Below, one piece after another: positions 44,014 through 53,284 of a stretch of DNA of 64,000 bases (within the stretch, counting starts at the first letter, position 1; every line of letters begins with the position of its first letter). A program made the position numbers and the translations under genes. A model generated the notes under the pieces. That model did no database searches. It saw only the letters and a list, made by a program, of their open reading frames with translations, and was not told where the DNA came from. Origin of the DNA: Paenibacillus sacheonensis. Lineage in GTDB: Bacteria; Bacillota; Bacilli; Paenibacillales; Paenibacillaceae. The stretch lies in assembly GCF_009909195.1 (NCBI RefSeq), contig NZ_JAAAMU010000005.1, positions 310,001 to 374,000 of the forward strand, in the 5' to 3' direction.

Positions 44014-44123
44014 GTCGTTCCGTCCCGAGTCCTAGATCAAGTAGTTCTAATGCCCACACGCCAGTAAGCTTAGCTGCCGTGCATGCCAACAACCAAAATT
44101 CACATTCAAAGGGGTTATCCGAT

Positions 44124-45368
44124 TTGACAATCCGATCTAACGCAGCTCCATCTTCGCAACAGTCATCGCATCAGATTTCACAACAGAGTTCGCAACAAAA
44201 GCAGCAACAATCTGAAATACCGACTCAAGATTCAGGCGCGCTTCCAAACACGGATGTTCCGCAAGTCCGCACCGATGCGAATAAAGCCGAACCGCTGCAA
44301 GCGCTTGGCTGGAACGTCCACTGGCAGTCGGCTTTCGAAGCGGCGGCGAAGACGATCGACGGTCTCGTACCGGCCCGCGTCACGGCGCAATTCACGAATC
44401 AATACCGGATCGGTGCGGAAGCAGGCGAGCTATCCGCGGAAGTGAGCGGTAAGTTTCAATTCCAAGCCGCTTCCCGCAGCGACTATCCCGCCGTCGGCGA
44501 CTGGGTGCTTATCCAGCCGCTTCCAGGCGAGCAGCGTGCCGTTATTCACGGCGTTCTGCCGCGGCGCACCGCGATGATCCGCAGAGCTGCCGGAAGCGTG
44601 CCGGAGGAACAGGTCATCGGCACCAATATCGACACCTTGTTCATCGTGAACGCGCTCAACGGGGACTACAATGTTCGCAAGATCGAGCGTTACCTCATAG
44701 TCGCTTGGGAGAGCGGCGCCGCTCCCGTCGTTCTGCTGACGAAGGCGGATCTATGCGAGGATGCCCTCCAGCGCATCGCGGAAGTCGAGGCTGCCACGCC
44801 GGGCGTGCCGGTCCACGCGGTAAGCGCCCTGCAGGACGAGGGCAGGTCCGAACTCCTTCCCTATCTCCGGCAGGGTCGTACCATCGCCGTTACCGGCTCC
44901 TCCGGTGCGGGCAAATCCACCCTGCTCAACTGGCTGGCCGGCGAAGAACGCCAAATCGTCCAAGGCGTCCGCGAAGACGATGCGCGGGGCCGCCATACGA
45001 CGACGCACCGCGAGCTGTTTCCGCTCCCGGGCGGCTTCGTCATGATGGATACGCCCGGCATGCGGGAGCTTCAGCTGTGGGATTCCGAATCGGGCCGGCA
45101 GGAGGCTTTCGCCGACATCGAAGCGCTCTCCGCAAACTGCCGCTTCCGCGACTGCAAACATCTGGCGGAGAAAGGCTGCGCCGTTAGAGAAGCGCTGCAG
45201 GACGGCTCGCTCGACGAGCATCGTTACGCCAGCTACAAGAAAACAGGACGAGAGCTGGCGCATCAAGCTCGCAAGGAGCGTTCCGTCACGAATCGCGCCA
45301 AGAAAAACGCCGACAAACGCCAAGTTGCTCGCGCGAATAACGTCAGCCTGACGAAGGATTTCGAATGA
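44124..45368 (+). CDS. rsgA: Ribosome small subunit-dependent GTPase A-like protein
   Basis: Circularly permuted GTPase that assists 30S maturation. Order: N-terminal OB-like domain (about 90-130), G4 LLTKADL before the G1 P-loop TGSSGAGKSTLLNWL, G2/G3 with GRHTTTHRELFPLP and MMDTPGMREL, and a C-terminal zinc domain (CRFRDCKHLAEKGC). The TTG at 44124, 9 nt after AAAGGGG, is the best start, giving 414 aa. The first 50 residues are Gln/Ser-rich low complexity, absent from the usual 300-aa RsgA. The stand-alone locus and the GWN segment suggest the RsgA paralogue group. It lies behind two terminators. Confidence 0.85.
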   Translation: MTIRSNAAPSSQQSSHQISQQSSQQKQQQSEIPTQDSGALPNTDVPQVRTDANKAEPLQALGWNVHWQSAFEAAAKTIDGLVPARVTAQFTNQYRIGAEAGELSAEVSGKFQFQAASRSDYPAVGDWVLIQPLPGEQRAVIHGVLPRRTAMIRRAAGSVPEEQVIGTNIDTLFIVNALNGDYNVRKIERYLIVAWESGAAPVVLLTKADLCEDALQRIAEVEAATPGVPVHAVSALQDEGRSELLPYLRQGRTIAVTGSSGAGKSTLLNWLAGEERQIVQGVREDDARGRHTTTHRELFPLPGGFVMMDTPGMRELQLWDSESGRQEAFADIEALSANCRFRDCKHLAEKGCAVREALQDGSLDEHRYASYKKTGRELAHQARKERSVTNRAKKNADKRQVARANNVSLTKDFE

Positions 45369-45380
45369 CCGGAAACAAAG

Positions 45381-45425
45381 TTGACTCCCGGCGGACTTTC
45401 TACTATGATCTTATCAAACGATAAG
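45381..45425 (+). promoter_or_regulatory. tetR promoter with CTTATC-N4-GATAAG operator
   Basis: TTGACT (45381-45386), 17 bp, TATGAT (45404-45409), directly followed by the palindrome CTTATCAAACGATAAG (45410-45425), which covers the predicted start. The same palindrome, with a different centre, precedes the MMPL gene. Confidence 0.75.
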
Positions 45426-45460
45426 CAATCGGATTGTCCAGAAAGGATCTGTAACATCGA

Positions 45461-46132
45461 ATGGCAAGACAATCATCGAGTCAAGCGCTGGAAACCCGTG
45501 CCATGATTATCCGAACGGCGAAAGAGCTGTTCATGTCGCTCGGTTACCGGGCCGTATCAACGCGGCAGATCGCCGATGCGTGCGGGCTTACCCAGCCCGC
45601 GCTGTATCACCACTTCTCGGATAAGCAGTCTCTCTACGTCGAAGTCATGCGCTACGTCTGCGAAGGAACGCGAGCCGCGCTCGACCGGATCATCCGCCGG
45701 GAAAGCGGCATCGGGGAATGTTTGGTTCATGTGACCCATTATATGATCGCGAACCATCCTGAAGATTTAAGCCAGATGTTCCACGATATCCGGCATGAGC
45801 TCTCGCTGGAATCGCAAATCGCCATCTACTCGCTGTGGAAGAATGCCTACCTCGATCCTCTTGTATCGATATTCGAGGACGGGCAGCGGGACGGGCGATT
45901 GCGCGGCTCCGCGCAATTCGGGATCACCCCGGATATGTCCGCGCGGCTGCTCATGGGATTGATCAGCCAATCGCGATCTTCGCCCTCCGGCGGCGGCTAT
46001 GAGAATCAAGCCGGAAGAAGCGCCGCCGCGAGCGTCCCGCTCAGCAGCCAGAAGGAAGGGGACCAGCAAGCCCGCATGCTCGTCCATGTATTGCTGTATG
46101 GATTGTCGGCAGCCGAACCTCCCCGGGTTTAG
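45461..46132 (+). CDS. TetR-family repressor
   Basis: 223 aa. N-terminal helix-turn-helix (IRTAKELFMSLGYRAVSTRQ, IADACGLTQPALYHHFSDK) and a ligand-binding C-terminal domain with a variable Ser/Gly-rich stretch near 175-195. The twin operators at its own promoter and before the exporter gene point to autoregulation and control of that exporter. ATG start behind AAAGGA. The inducer is unknown. Confidence 0.9.
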   Translation: MARQSSSQALETRAMIIRTAKELFMSLGYRAVSTRQIADACGLTQPALYHHFSDKQSLYVEVMRYVCEGTRAALDRIIRRESGIGECLVHVTHYMIANHPEDLSQMFHDIRHELSLESQIAIYSLWKNAYLDPLVSIFEDGQRDGRLRGSAQFGITPDMSARLLMGLISQSRSSPSGGGYENQAGRSAAASVPLSSQKEGDQQARMLVHVLLYGLSAAEPPRV

Positions 46133-46163
46133 CTGTCCGACAGCCCTTTTTTTCAAAACTTCG

Positions 46164-46179
46164 CTTATCGGTTGATAAG
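46164..46179 (+). promoter_or_regulatory. TetR operator upstream of the MMPL gene
   Basis: CTTATCGGTTGATAAG has the same half-sites and 4-bp spacing as the site at 45410-45425. It lies 48 bp before the MMPL ATG. Confidence 0.75.
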
Positions 46180-46226
46180 TATAAGTGAGTCTCGAAACAA
46201 ACCCCACCCAAGGAGATGAATCGCAC

Positions 46227-48485
46227 ATGAAATGGCTGGATCGAATTACATTAGCCATAGGCGGACCGAAAGGACGCTGGCTGACGCTCGTTCTCTGGAT
46301 CGTCGCGGTTGCCGCGTTGAACATGCTGCTCCCGAGTTCCGGCGACCAGAAGAACGATACGCTCGGCAACTTCGGCAACGACAAACCTTCCGTGCAGGCC
46401 GAGCAGCTGATCAAGGAGCAGTTTCCCGCGGACGACGGCGTCCCCGCCCTGCTTACCTGGTACCGCGCTTCCGGCTTGAGCGATACCGACTTGCAAGGTA
46501 TTCAGCAGCTTGCCAAGCAGATCACGGATGACCCGCTCCCTTATCAGCTGAGTGCCGTTCCGCTGCATAAGATGCCCCTGCCCGTGTTGAAACAGCAGCT
46601 GTCCAAGGACGGAACGACCTTCGTGCAGCCGATCCTCTTCGATAAAAGCGCAGGCAGCGATCAATTGAAGGAAGGGCTCGACGAGCTGCAAAAGCAGACG
46701 GATACCGTCTTCGCTGGCAGACATCCCTTCCAGGCGAAGCTGTCCGGCAGCAGCGAGCTCGCCGTTCGCGCCACGGGTCCCGTCGGAATCTCCGTGGACG
46801 CGACAGGCTTGTTCAAAGATGCCGACGTCTCCTTGCTTATAGCCACGGTATCGCTCGTACTTCTTTTCCTCCTGCTCATTTACCGCTCGCCGGTACTTGC
46901 GCTCATTCCGCTGCTTGCCGTCGGCTTCGCCTATGGCGCCGTCACGCCGCTGCTCGGCTGGATGGCGGACCATGGCTGGATCGCCTTCGATTCGCAGGCT
47001 TTATCCATCATGACGGTGCTGCTGTTCGGCGCCGGTACGGACTACTGCTTGTTCCTCATCTCCCGCTTCCGCAGCGAGCTGCAGGAAGAACGCCATCCGC
47101 TGGCCGCGCTCAAGCGGGCGTTCGGCGGCTCGGCAGGCGCGATTGCCATGAGCGGTCTCACCGTCGTCTTCTCCCTGCTCGTGCTGCTGCTCGCGGAATT
47201 CGGCAGCTTCCGCCGATTCGCGGTCCCGTTCAGCTTGGCCATCCTGATCATGATGATCGCGAGCCTGACGCTCGTTCCGGCCTTTCTCGGCCTCTTCGGA
47301 CGCGCTTCCTTCTTCCCCTTCATTCCGCGTACGCGGGAGATGGAAGCGGAGCGTGCCCGCAGGAAAGGAAAGCCGGTTCCTTCATCCAAGAACAATGCCG
47401 CAACGCGCGAAACTTGGGGCGATCGTATCGGCGGACTCGTCGTGCGCCGGCCGAAGTCGATCGCAGTGCTGACTTCGGCCGTATTGATCGTCTGCGTTCT
47501 GTTTGCAACGCAAATCAAATATACGTTCGATACCCTCTCTTCTTTTCCCGAGGATATGGGTTCGCGAGAAGGCTTCGCCTTGATCGGCGATCATTTCAAC
47601 CCGGGCGAGCTCGCGCCCGTGCAGGTCGTCGTGCAAACCGATGGACATCAAGACGACGTGCAATCGGCGCTAGCCGGCCTGCCTTTCGTTCAATCCGTGT
47701 CGGTTGCAAGAGAAGGCACCAAGGATCCCGGCTTCCATAGCTATGAAGTCGAGCTCGCGGACAATCCGTACGCGAACGAAGCCGTCGATCATCTCCCCGA
47801 TATCCGGCATACCGCCGAGGAAGCATTGACAGCCGCAGGCATCGACCATGCACCGGATAAGGTATGGATCGCCGGACAAACCGCCGAACAGTACGACACG
47901 CGGCATACGACCGCCAGGGACGCCCGGCTCGTCATTCCGGCCATTATCGTCCTGATCGCGCTGCTGCTGCTGCTCTACCTTCGCTCCATCGTCGCGATGC
48001 TCTATCTCGTCGCGACCGTGCTGCTCTCTTATTACAGCGCGCTCGGCCTAGGCTGGATCGTGCTGCATTACGTCTTCGGAGCCGATGCCATTCAAGGCCT
48101 TATTCCGCTCTATGCCTTCGTCTTCATCGTCGCGCTTGGCGAGGACTACAACATCTTCATGATATCGGGCATTTGGCGCAAAGCCCGCAGCATGCCGCTT
48201 CGGCAGGCGGTCAAGGAAGGCGTGTCCCAAACCGGCTCCGTCATTACGTCGGCCGGCTTGATTCTGGCAGGCACCTTCGCCGTGCTCGCCACGCTGCCGA
48301 TCCAGGTGCTCGTCCAATTCGGCACCGTGACGGCAATCGGCGTTCTCCTGGATACGTTCGTCGTCCGTCCGTTCCTCGTTCCCGCTCTCACCGTCTTATG
48401 CGGACGATATTCGTTCTGGCCATCCGCCCCGCAGGTCGAGACAAAGCCGCAAGCGGTGACCGAGCAGGCAGGCACCCGGCATTGA
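46227..48485 (+). CDS. MMPL/RND-family exporter
   Basis: 752 aa with two repeats. Each repeat has one membrane helix, an extracytoplasmic domain and five helices (first helix about 20-38; clusters about 190-340 and 565-725). SIMTVLLFGAGTDYCLFLISR and the C-terminal VFIVALGEDYNIFMISG contain the transmembrane aspartate and tyrosine motifs typical of MMPL proteins (lipid or drug export, proton-driven). ATG at 46227 behind AAGGAG. Downstream of tetR with a shared operator. The substrate is unknown. Confidence 0.9.
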   Translation: MKWLDRITLAIGGPKGRWLTLVLWIVAVAALNMLLPSSGDQKNDTLGNFGNDKPSVQAEQLIKEQFPADDGVPALLTWYRASGLSDTDLQGIQQLAKQITDDPLPYQLSAVPLHKMPLPVLKQQLSKDGTTFVQPILFDKSAGSDQLKEGLDELQKQTDTVFAGRHPFQAKLSGSSELAVRATGPVGISVDATGLFKDADVSLLIATVSLVLLFLLLIYRSPVLALIPLLAVGFAYGAVTPLLGWMADHGWIAFDSQALSIMTVLLFGAGTDYCLFLISRFRSELQEERHPLAALKRAFGGSAGAIAMSGLTVVFSLLVLLLAEFGSFRRFAVPFSLAILIMMIASLTLVPAFLGLFGRASFFPFIPRTREMEAERARRKGKPVPSSKNNAATRETWGDRIGGLVVRRPKSIAVLTSAVLIVCVLFATQIKYTFDTLSSFPEDMGSREGFALIGDHFNPGELAPVQVVVQTDGHQDDVQSALAGLPFVQSVSVAREGTKDPGFHSYEVELADNPYANEAVDHLPDIRHTAEEALTAAGIDHAPDKVWIAGQTAEQYDTRHTTARDARLVIPAIIVLIALLLLLYLRSIVAMLYLVATVLLSYYSALGLGWIVLHYVFGADAIQGLIPLYAFVFIVALGEDYNIFMISGIWRKARSMPLRQAVKEGVSQTGSVITSAGLILAGTFAVLATLPIQVLVQFGTVTAIGVLLDTFVVRPFLVPALTVLCGRYSFWPSAPQVETKPQAVTEQAGTRH

Positions 48486-48506
48486 GAATGCTGCCCTTCT
48501 CACGAA

Positions 48507-48555
48507 AAATCGCCCCAACGTCAGCTTCTTCAGCTGGCGTATGGGGCGATTTGTT
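48507..48555 (+). terminator. Terminator of the MMPL gene
   Basis: AAATCGCCCC pairs with GGGGCGATTT, with an inner ACG/CGT and CAGC/GCTG stem, followed by GTTATT. Confidence 0.7.
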
Positions 48556-48572
48556 ATTGGCATGGCTGCGAT

Positions 48573-48797
48573 CTAGCCGTTAACAGCCTTCAATTTTTCC
48601 GAGGGGTTTGACCCTGAAGCATTCGAGTTCGCTTGCTTGGCATTGTTCGCCTCGAAGCGCTTGCGCTCGGTTCTGTCGATCTGGACAACGCGGCCGTCGT
48701 GGACGGTAATGAGAACCGAACCGTACTCAAGCCCATTTACCTGCGATGAAATGCGCTCTATCCATTCTTGATCCAATACGATTGGCTTCGCCATCAT
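48573..48797 (-). CDS. YezD-family (DUF2292) small protein
   Basis: 74 aa. The core YGSVLITVHDGRVVQIDRTE is the YezD/DUF2292 signature; a Asn/Ser/Lys-rich tail follows. YezD genes commonly lie beside sulfate or sulfonate uptake genes, as here directly after cysA. Function unknown. Two adjacent ATG codons (48797 and 48794) follow AGGAGGGG; either may be used. Confidence 0.82.
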   Translation of the reverse strand: MMAKPIVLDQEWIERISSQVNGLEYGSVLITVHDGRVVQIDRTERKRFEANNAKQANSNASGSNPSEKLKAVNG

Positions 48798-48869
48798 AAA
48801 CCCCTCCTAAGTGTAATCAACCTTCCGGCTTCAGCGCCTGAACGCCCGACCGACAACGGATCCGATGAA

Positions 48870-49934
48870 TCAGATATGGACCGGCAGCGGATCGACCTTC
48901 AGCGGATTCTCGACCATCGTCGCTGATTCTTCCGAAATGACATATAACCGATGAATGAGAACGACTACCTCTTCCCCTGGCTGCAGCGGCTCTTGGTCCA
49001 AGGAGCGGTGCGCGGACAGCCGGTTGTCGCCGATCTCCACGTCCAGCTCGAGATGCGCGCCGCGGAAGAAGACGTGCCGGACCTTGCCTTTCTCCGCCGC
49101 GGACGGAAACGGAATTTCGTTCTTGCGCCCCACCTCGACGAACTCGGGGCGGATGATCGCCCGCGCGCCGGCTCCGTATGCGGTGTTCTCGAAGCCCCGC
49201 AGGCTGCCGGGCTGCTCCACGACGCTGGAGTTGCCGATGAAGCCGGCAACGAAAGCCGTCCGCGGATCCGTGTAAATATGAATCGGCGAGCCCTGCTGCT
49301 CCAGCTTTCCTTGCTGCACGATCAGCATTTCGTCGGCCACCTCGACCGCTTCGTCCTGGTCGTGCGTAACGAAGATCGACGTGATTCCGATCTCCGCGAT
49401 CAGGCTCTTCAGCCAAGTGCGCAGCTCCTTGCGCACCTTGGCGTCGATCGCCGCGAACGGCTCATCCAGCAGCAGCAGGTTCGGACGCGGCGCAAGCGCC
49501 CTGGCGAATGCGACCCGCTGCCGCTGGCCGCCGGAGAGCTGATTCGGATAGCGGTGCTCGAACCCCCGCAATCCCGTCAGATCCAGCAGTTCATGGACGC
49601 GGTCCTTGATCTCGGCCTTGCCCATCTTGCGAATCGTAAGACCGAAGGCGATATTATCGAACACGTTCATATGCTTGAACAGCGCATAGTTTTGGAAGAC
49701 GAAGCCGATGCCGCGCAGCTGCGGCTGCACGTCGTTGACGCGTTTGCCGTCGATGAAGATGTCGCCGGAATCCGGCGTTTCCAGGCCCGCGAGGATGCGA
49801 AGCAGCGTTGATTTGCCGCCGCCGCTCGGTCCCAGCAGGCCGATCAGCTTGCCGCGCTCGATCGTGAAGCTTACGTCATTGACGGCTTGATGGTTTCCGA
49901 ACGACTTGTTAAGGTTCCTGACTTCGATGTGCAT
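48870..49934 (-). CDS. cysA: Sulfate ABC transporter ATP-binding protein
   Basis: 354 aa. Walker A GPSGGGKST, Q-loop VFQNYALF, signature LSGGQRQRVAFARAL, Walker B LLLLDEPFAAID and H-loop VTHDQDEA, followed by a C-terminal TOBE-type regulatory domain. The CysA assignment comes from cysT-cysW-sbp in the same operon. It starts 2 bp after the cysW stop; ATG behind AAGGAG. Drives sulfate/thiosulfate import. Confidence 0.93.
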   Translation of the reverse strand: MHIEVRNLNKSFGNHQAVNDVSFTIERGKLIGLLGPSGGGKSTLLRILAGLETPDSGDIFIDGKRVNDVQPQLRGIGFVFQNYALFKHMNVFDNIAFGLTIRKMGKAEIKDRVHELLDLTGLRGFEHRYPNQLSGGQRQRVAFARALAPRPNLLLLDEPFAAIDAKVRKELRTWLKSLIAEIGITSIFVTHDQDEAVEVADEMLIVQQGKLEQQGSPIHIYTDPRTAFVAGFIGNSSVVEQPGSLRGFENTAYGAGARAIIRPEFVEVGRKNEIPFPSAAEKGKVRHVFFRGAHLELDVEIGDNRLSAHRSLDQEPLQPGEEVVVLIHRLYVISEESATMVENPLKVDPLPVHI

Positions 49935-49936
49935 GC

Positions 49937-50812
49937 TCAGCTCTCCTTCGGAAGTTGCTTGGCAGTTTTCCACTCGATAAAGCTCTTCACGATCAAGGTC
50001 ACGACGGCCAGCATCACGAGAAGAGAGGCCACGGCGAAGGAAGCGGAGAACTGATATTCGTTATACAAAATCTCGATATGCAGCGGAAGCGTGTTCGTCT
50101 CTCCGCGAATGTGGCCGGATACGACGGATACCGCGCCGAACTCGCCCATGGCCCTTGCGTTACAAAGGATAACGCCGTAGAGGAGGCCCCACTTGATGTT
50201 GGGCAGCGTCACCCGCCAGAAGATTTGCCATCCCTTCGCGCCAAGGCTTGCGGCTGCCTCTTCTTCCTGCACGCCTTGCGCCTGCATCAGCGGGATTAAC
50301 TCCCGGGCTACGAACGGGAACGTGACGAACGTCGTCGCCAGCACGATGCCGGGCAGCGCGAACATGATTTGGATATTGTGGTCGCTCAGCCAAGGACCCA
50401 GGAAGCCTTGAGCGCCGAACAATAGAATGAACACGAGACCTGCGATAACCGGCGATACCGCGAAGGGCAGATCGATCAGCGTGATCAGAATGTTTTTGCC
50501 CCGGAAACGAAACTTGCTGATCGCCCATGCCGCGGCGACGCCGAACACCGTGTTCAGCGGAACGGCGATGACCGCCGTCAGCAGCGTCAGCTTGAGCGCC
50601 GACAAGGCGTCGGGATCTCTCAGGGCGGCGAAGTAAACGTCCGTGCCCTTCTTGAACGCTTCGATGAAGATCGACAGCAGCGGCAGCAGGACGACCAATC
50701 CAAGGAATAGCAGTGCTATGGAGATTAGCACGATTCGTACGACGATCGATTCGTTAATATGCTTCGGACGCGCTGATTTCTCAGCCAAATGAACCGTAAC
50801 GGCTCCAGCCAT
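49937..50812 (-). CDS. cysW: Sulfate ABC transporter permease CysW
   Basis: 291 aa, six membrane helices. The EAA-loop region [27 protein letters not shown] contacts Cys[15 protein letters not shown] and [15 protein letters not shown] are typical of the sulfate/molybdate permease group. ATG start behind AGGAGGGG. Pairs with CysT. It lies 12 bp after cysT. Confidence 0.93.
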   Translation of the reverse strand: MAGAVTVHLAEKSARPKHINESIVVRIVLISIALLFLGLVVLLPLLSIFIEAFKKGTDVYFAALRDPDALSALKLTLLTAVIAVPLNTVFGVAAAWAISKFRFRGKNILITLIDLPFAVSPVIAGLVFILLFGAQGFLGPWLSDHNIQIMFALPGIVLATTFVTFPFVARELIPLMQAQGVQEEEAAASLGAKGWQIFWRVTLPNIKWGLLYGVILCNARAMGEFGAVSVVSGHIRGETNTLPLHIEILYNEYQFSASFAVASLLVMLAVVTLIVKSFIEWKTAKQLPKES

Positions 50813-50824
50813 GTGATTCCCCTC

Positions 50825-51673
50825 CTATGCCGACACAACGCGGCGATTGCTCCGCCATTGCAGGTAGTTGATGAGCAGCAGCAGCAGGAACGATGCGACG
50901 AGCATCACGAGCGCGATGGCCGTGGCGCCGCGGTAATCGAACTGCTCCAGCTTGGTCATGATGAGCAAGGGCGCGATCTCAGTCTTCATCGGCATGTTGC
51001 CGGAGATGAAGACGACGGATCCGTATTCGCCGATTCCTCTGGCGAAAGCAAGCGCGAAGCCGGTCAAGAGCGGCGGAATCAATTCCGGAAGGACGACTCT
51101 GCGGAACGTGCTCCACCGGAAGGCGCCGAGCATGACCGCGGCCTCTTCCACTTCGTTGTCGAGGTCCTGCAGCACGGGCTGGACCGTCCGTACCACGAAG
51201 GGGAGTCCGATGAATATGAGCGCGAGCGTAATGCCGAGCGGCGTGAACGCCACTTTGATGCCGAGCGGCTCAAGCAGCTGGCCGACCCAGCCGTTCGGTG
51301 CATAAATGGCCGTCAAGGAGATACCCGCTACGGCGGTCGGCAGCGCGAACGGCATGTCGATCAGACTGTCGATAATCTTCTTGCCCGGAAATTGATAACG
51401 AACGAGTACCCAGGCAATGAGGAGGCCGAATACAAGGTTAATGAGTGCCGCGTAGAACGAGGTTAGAAAGCTGATTTTGTAAGAAGCCACTACCCGCGCG
51501 TTCGAGACGGTGTCCCAGAACTGTCCCGGCGTCAATCCGGAGGTTTTGACGAATATGCCGATCAGCGGAATGATGACGATAATGCTTAAGTAAAAAACGG
51601 TAAATCCGAGCGAAAGGCCGAAGCCCGGAAGCACGCTGCGCGGCTTCGCCTTCTTCTTGGGGGAACTCGTCAT
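50825..51673 (-). CDS. cysT: Sulfate ABC transporter permease CysT
   Basis: 282 aa, six membrane helices. [20 protein letters not shown] and [16 protein letters not shown] mark the CysT/CysU permease; the EAA loop is [23 protein letters not shown] start behind GAGGAGCTG. Lies between sbp and cysW in the sulfate operon. Confidence 0.93.
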   Translation of the reverse strand: MTSSPKKKAKPRSVLPGFGLSLGFTVFYLSIIVIIPLIGIFVKTSGLTPGQFWDTVSNARVVASYKISFLTSFYAALINLVFGLLIAWVLVRYQFPGKKIIDSLIDMPFALPTAVAGISLTAIYAPNGWVGQLLEPLGIKVAFTPLGITLALIFIGLPFVVRTVQPVLQDLDNEVEEAAVMLGAFRWSTFRRVVLPELIPPLLTGFALAFARGIGEYGSVVFISGNMPMKTEIAPLLIMTKLEQFDYRGATAIALVMLVASFLLLLLINYLQWRSNRRVVSA

Positions 51674-51697
51674 TTGTAGAGTCAGCTCCTCGTTGGC

Positions 51698-52852
51698 TTA
51701 TGAACCCGGCACGTAAATTTTGTCGAACACGCCGCCATCCGCAAAATGTTTGGCTTGCGCCGCAGCCCAGCCGCCGAAATCGTCGTCGATCGTCAGCATG
51801 GGGATATCCGGAAATTGATCTTTATACTGCTCCCCCACGGAAGCCAGCGTCGGACGATAGAAATTTTGCGCGATGACCTGCTGAGCCGGTTCCGTATAGA
51901 GGTAGTCGAGATACGCTTCGGCTACTTCCCGCGTGCCGCTTTTGTCGACGTTCTTGTCGACGACGGCTACCGGAGGTTCCGCCAGAATGCTCAAGGAAGG
52001 ATAAACGATTTCGAATTTGTCCTTGCCCAATTCCTTCACGGACAGAAGCGCTTCGTTCTCCCAGGCAAGCAGCACATCGCCGATTCCCTTCTCGACGAAC
52101 GTCGTCGTCGATCCTCGGGCGCCGGTATCCAGCACCGGTACGTTCTTGAACAGCGCCTTCACGAATTCCTGCGCTTTGGCTTCGTCGCCGTTATTTTGCT
52201 TGAGCGCATAGCCCCATGCCGCCAGGTAGTTCCAGCGCGCGCCGCCGCTCGTCTTCGGATTCGGCGTGATGACCTGCACGCCAGGCTTCACGAGATCGTT
52301 CCAGTCCTTAATGCCTTTCGGATTGCCTTTGCGGACAAGGAACACGATCGTCGACGTGTAAGGCGAGCTGTTGTTGTCGAACTGCTGCTGCCAGTCGGAG
52401 CTGATGAGTTCCTTCTGCGCGATGGAATCGATGTCGTAGCCGAGAGCCAGCGTGACGACGTCCGCTTTCAGCCCGTCGATAACCGCCCGGGCTTGCGCGC
52501 CGGAACCGGCATGGGATTGTTTAATCGTAACGTCCTGGCCTTTCTCGGATTTCCAGTATTCGGCGAAGAGCTTATTGTAAGCCGCGTATAATTCACGCGT
52601 CGGATCGTAGGAAACGTTGAGCAGTTCAACGGGTTTCTTCGAGCCGCCGTTATTGGAAGCCGCCGGTTCGGCTGCGTTGCCGTTCGAGGCGTTCGCATCC
52701 GTCTTGCCGTCGTTGCCTGCTTGGTTCGATGTGCCCGCGTTGCCGGAATCGTTGTTCGAGTTCCAGCCGCAGCCGGTCAAGGCGATCGCGAAAGCGATAA
52801 TGATCATTAGTGATTTCAACGGTAAAACGTTTCTCTTTTTCATGTTGGACAT
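51698..52852 (-). CDS. sbp: Sulfate-binding lipoprotein
   Basis: 384 aa. Signal peptide with lipobox ALTGCGW (Cys about 28), then an Asn/Gly/Asp-rich linker of about 40 residues and the Sbp/CysP domain with [59 protein letters not shown] and [21 protein letters not shown]. It delivers sulfate to CysTWA. ATG start behind AAGGGGTG. First gene of the operon. Confidence 0.95.
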   Translation of the reverse strand: MSNMKKRNVLPLKSLMIIIAFAIALTGCGWNSNNDSGNAGTSNQAGNDGKTDANASNGNAAEPAASNNGGSKKPVELLNVSYDPTRELYAAYNKLFAEYWKSEKGQDVTIKQSHAGSGAQARAVIDGLKADVVTLALGYDIDSIAQKELISSDWQQQFDNNSSPYTSTIVFLVRKGNPKGIKDWNDLVKPGVQVITPNPKTSGGARWNYLAAWGYALKQNNGDEAKAQEFVKALFKNVPVLDTGARGSTTTFVEKGIGDVLLAWENEALLSVKELGKDKFEIVYPSLSILAEPPVAVVDKNVDKSGTREVAEAYLDYLYTEPAQQVIAQNFYRPTLASVGEQYKDQFPDIPMLTIDDDFGGWAAAQAKHFADGGVFDKIYVPGS

Positions 52853-52930
52853 GTAAAAGCACCCCTTATCTTCGTTTTACAGATAACTAATGTGTTCCTA
52901 CGCCGTGTGGACCGGTAGTAAAAACAAAAT

Positions 52931-52991
52931 TAATCCTACCTGTTTAGTTGGTTATGAAAGAATAATAGCAATGGAAAAGCTTTCTTGTCAA
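52931..52991 (-). promoter_or_regulatory. Promoter of the sulfate operon with candidate operator
   Basis: TTGACA (52986-52991), 18 bp, TATTAT (52962-52967) on the minus strand. Downstream, ACAGGTAGGATTA (complement of 52931-52943) resembles ACAGGTGGGAATTA at the divergent sbp2 promoter, suggesting a shared sulfur-responsive regulator such as a CymR-like protein (inference). Confidence 0.65.
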
Positions 52992-53111
52992 CGACTTTTT
53001 TTCGAATTCGTTATGATAGCTATCAGTTCTTCTTATATAAGGGAGAAGCACTGGACATTGGGCCAGGAGGCATGCCGTGTGAAGCCCGCTTAAATGATTT
53101 TTAATTCACAG

Positions 53112-53141
53112 TTGACAGGTGGGAATTATTAGCATTATGAT
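53112..53141 (+). promoter_or_regulatory. Promoter of the second sulfate-binding protein gene
   Basis: TTGACA (53112-53117), 18 bp, TATGAT (53136-53141). ACAGGTGGGAATTA (53115-53128) overlaps the spacer. Confidence 0.65.
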
Positions 53142-53167
53142 GATTTCATCAAGCCGACCGGTACACC

Positions 53168-53231
53168 GGAGGCCCCGAACGATCCGCTTATGCGCTGCTC
53201 CTGCAGCCGGATCCATCGGGGCCTCCTTTTT
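53168..53231 (+). terminator. Terminator/attenuator in the leader of the second sbp gene
   Basis: GGAGGCCCCGA (53168-53178) pairs with TCGGGGCCTCC (53216-53226), an inner stem GATCCG/CGGATC (53181-53186, 53208-53213), then TTTTT. It lies about 20 nt after the predicted start and 54 bp before the ATG. A small alternative hairpin CCGGT/ACCGG overlaps its 5' arm. Confidence 0.7.
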
Positions 53232-53284
53232 ATATCCAGACCGGCAGACGGCGGATACATATCGATTCCGGGGAGAGTTGTCTT

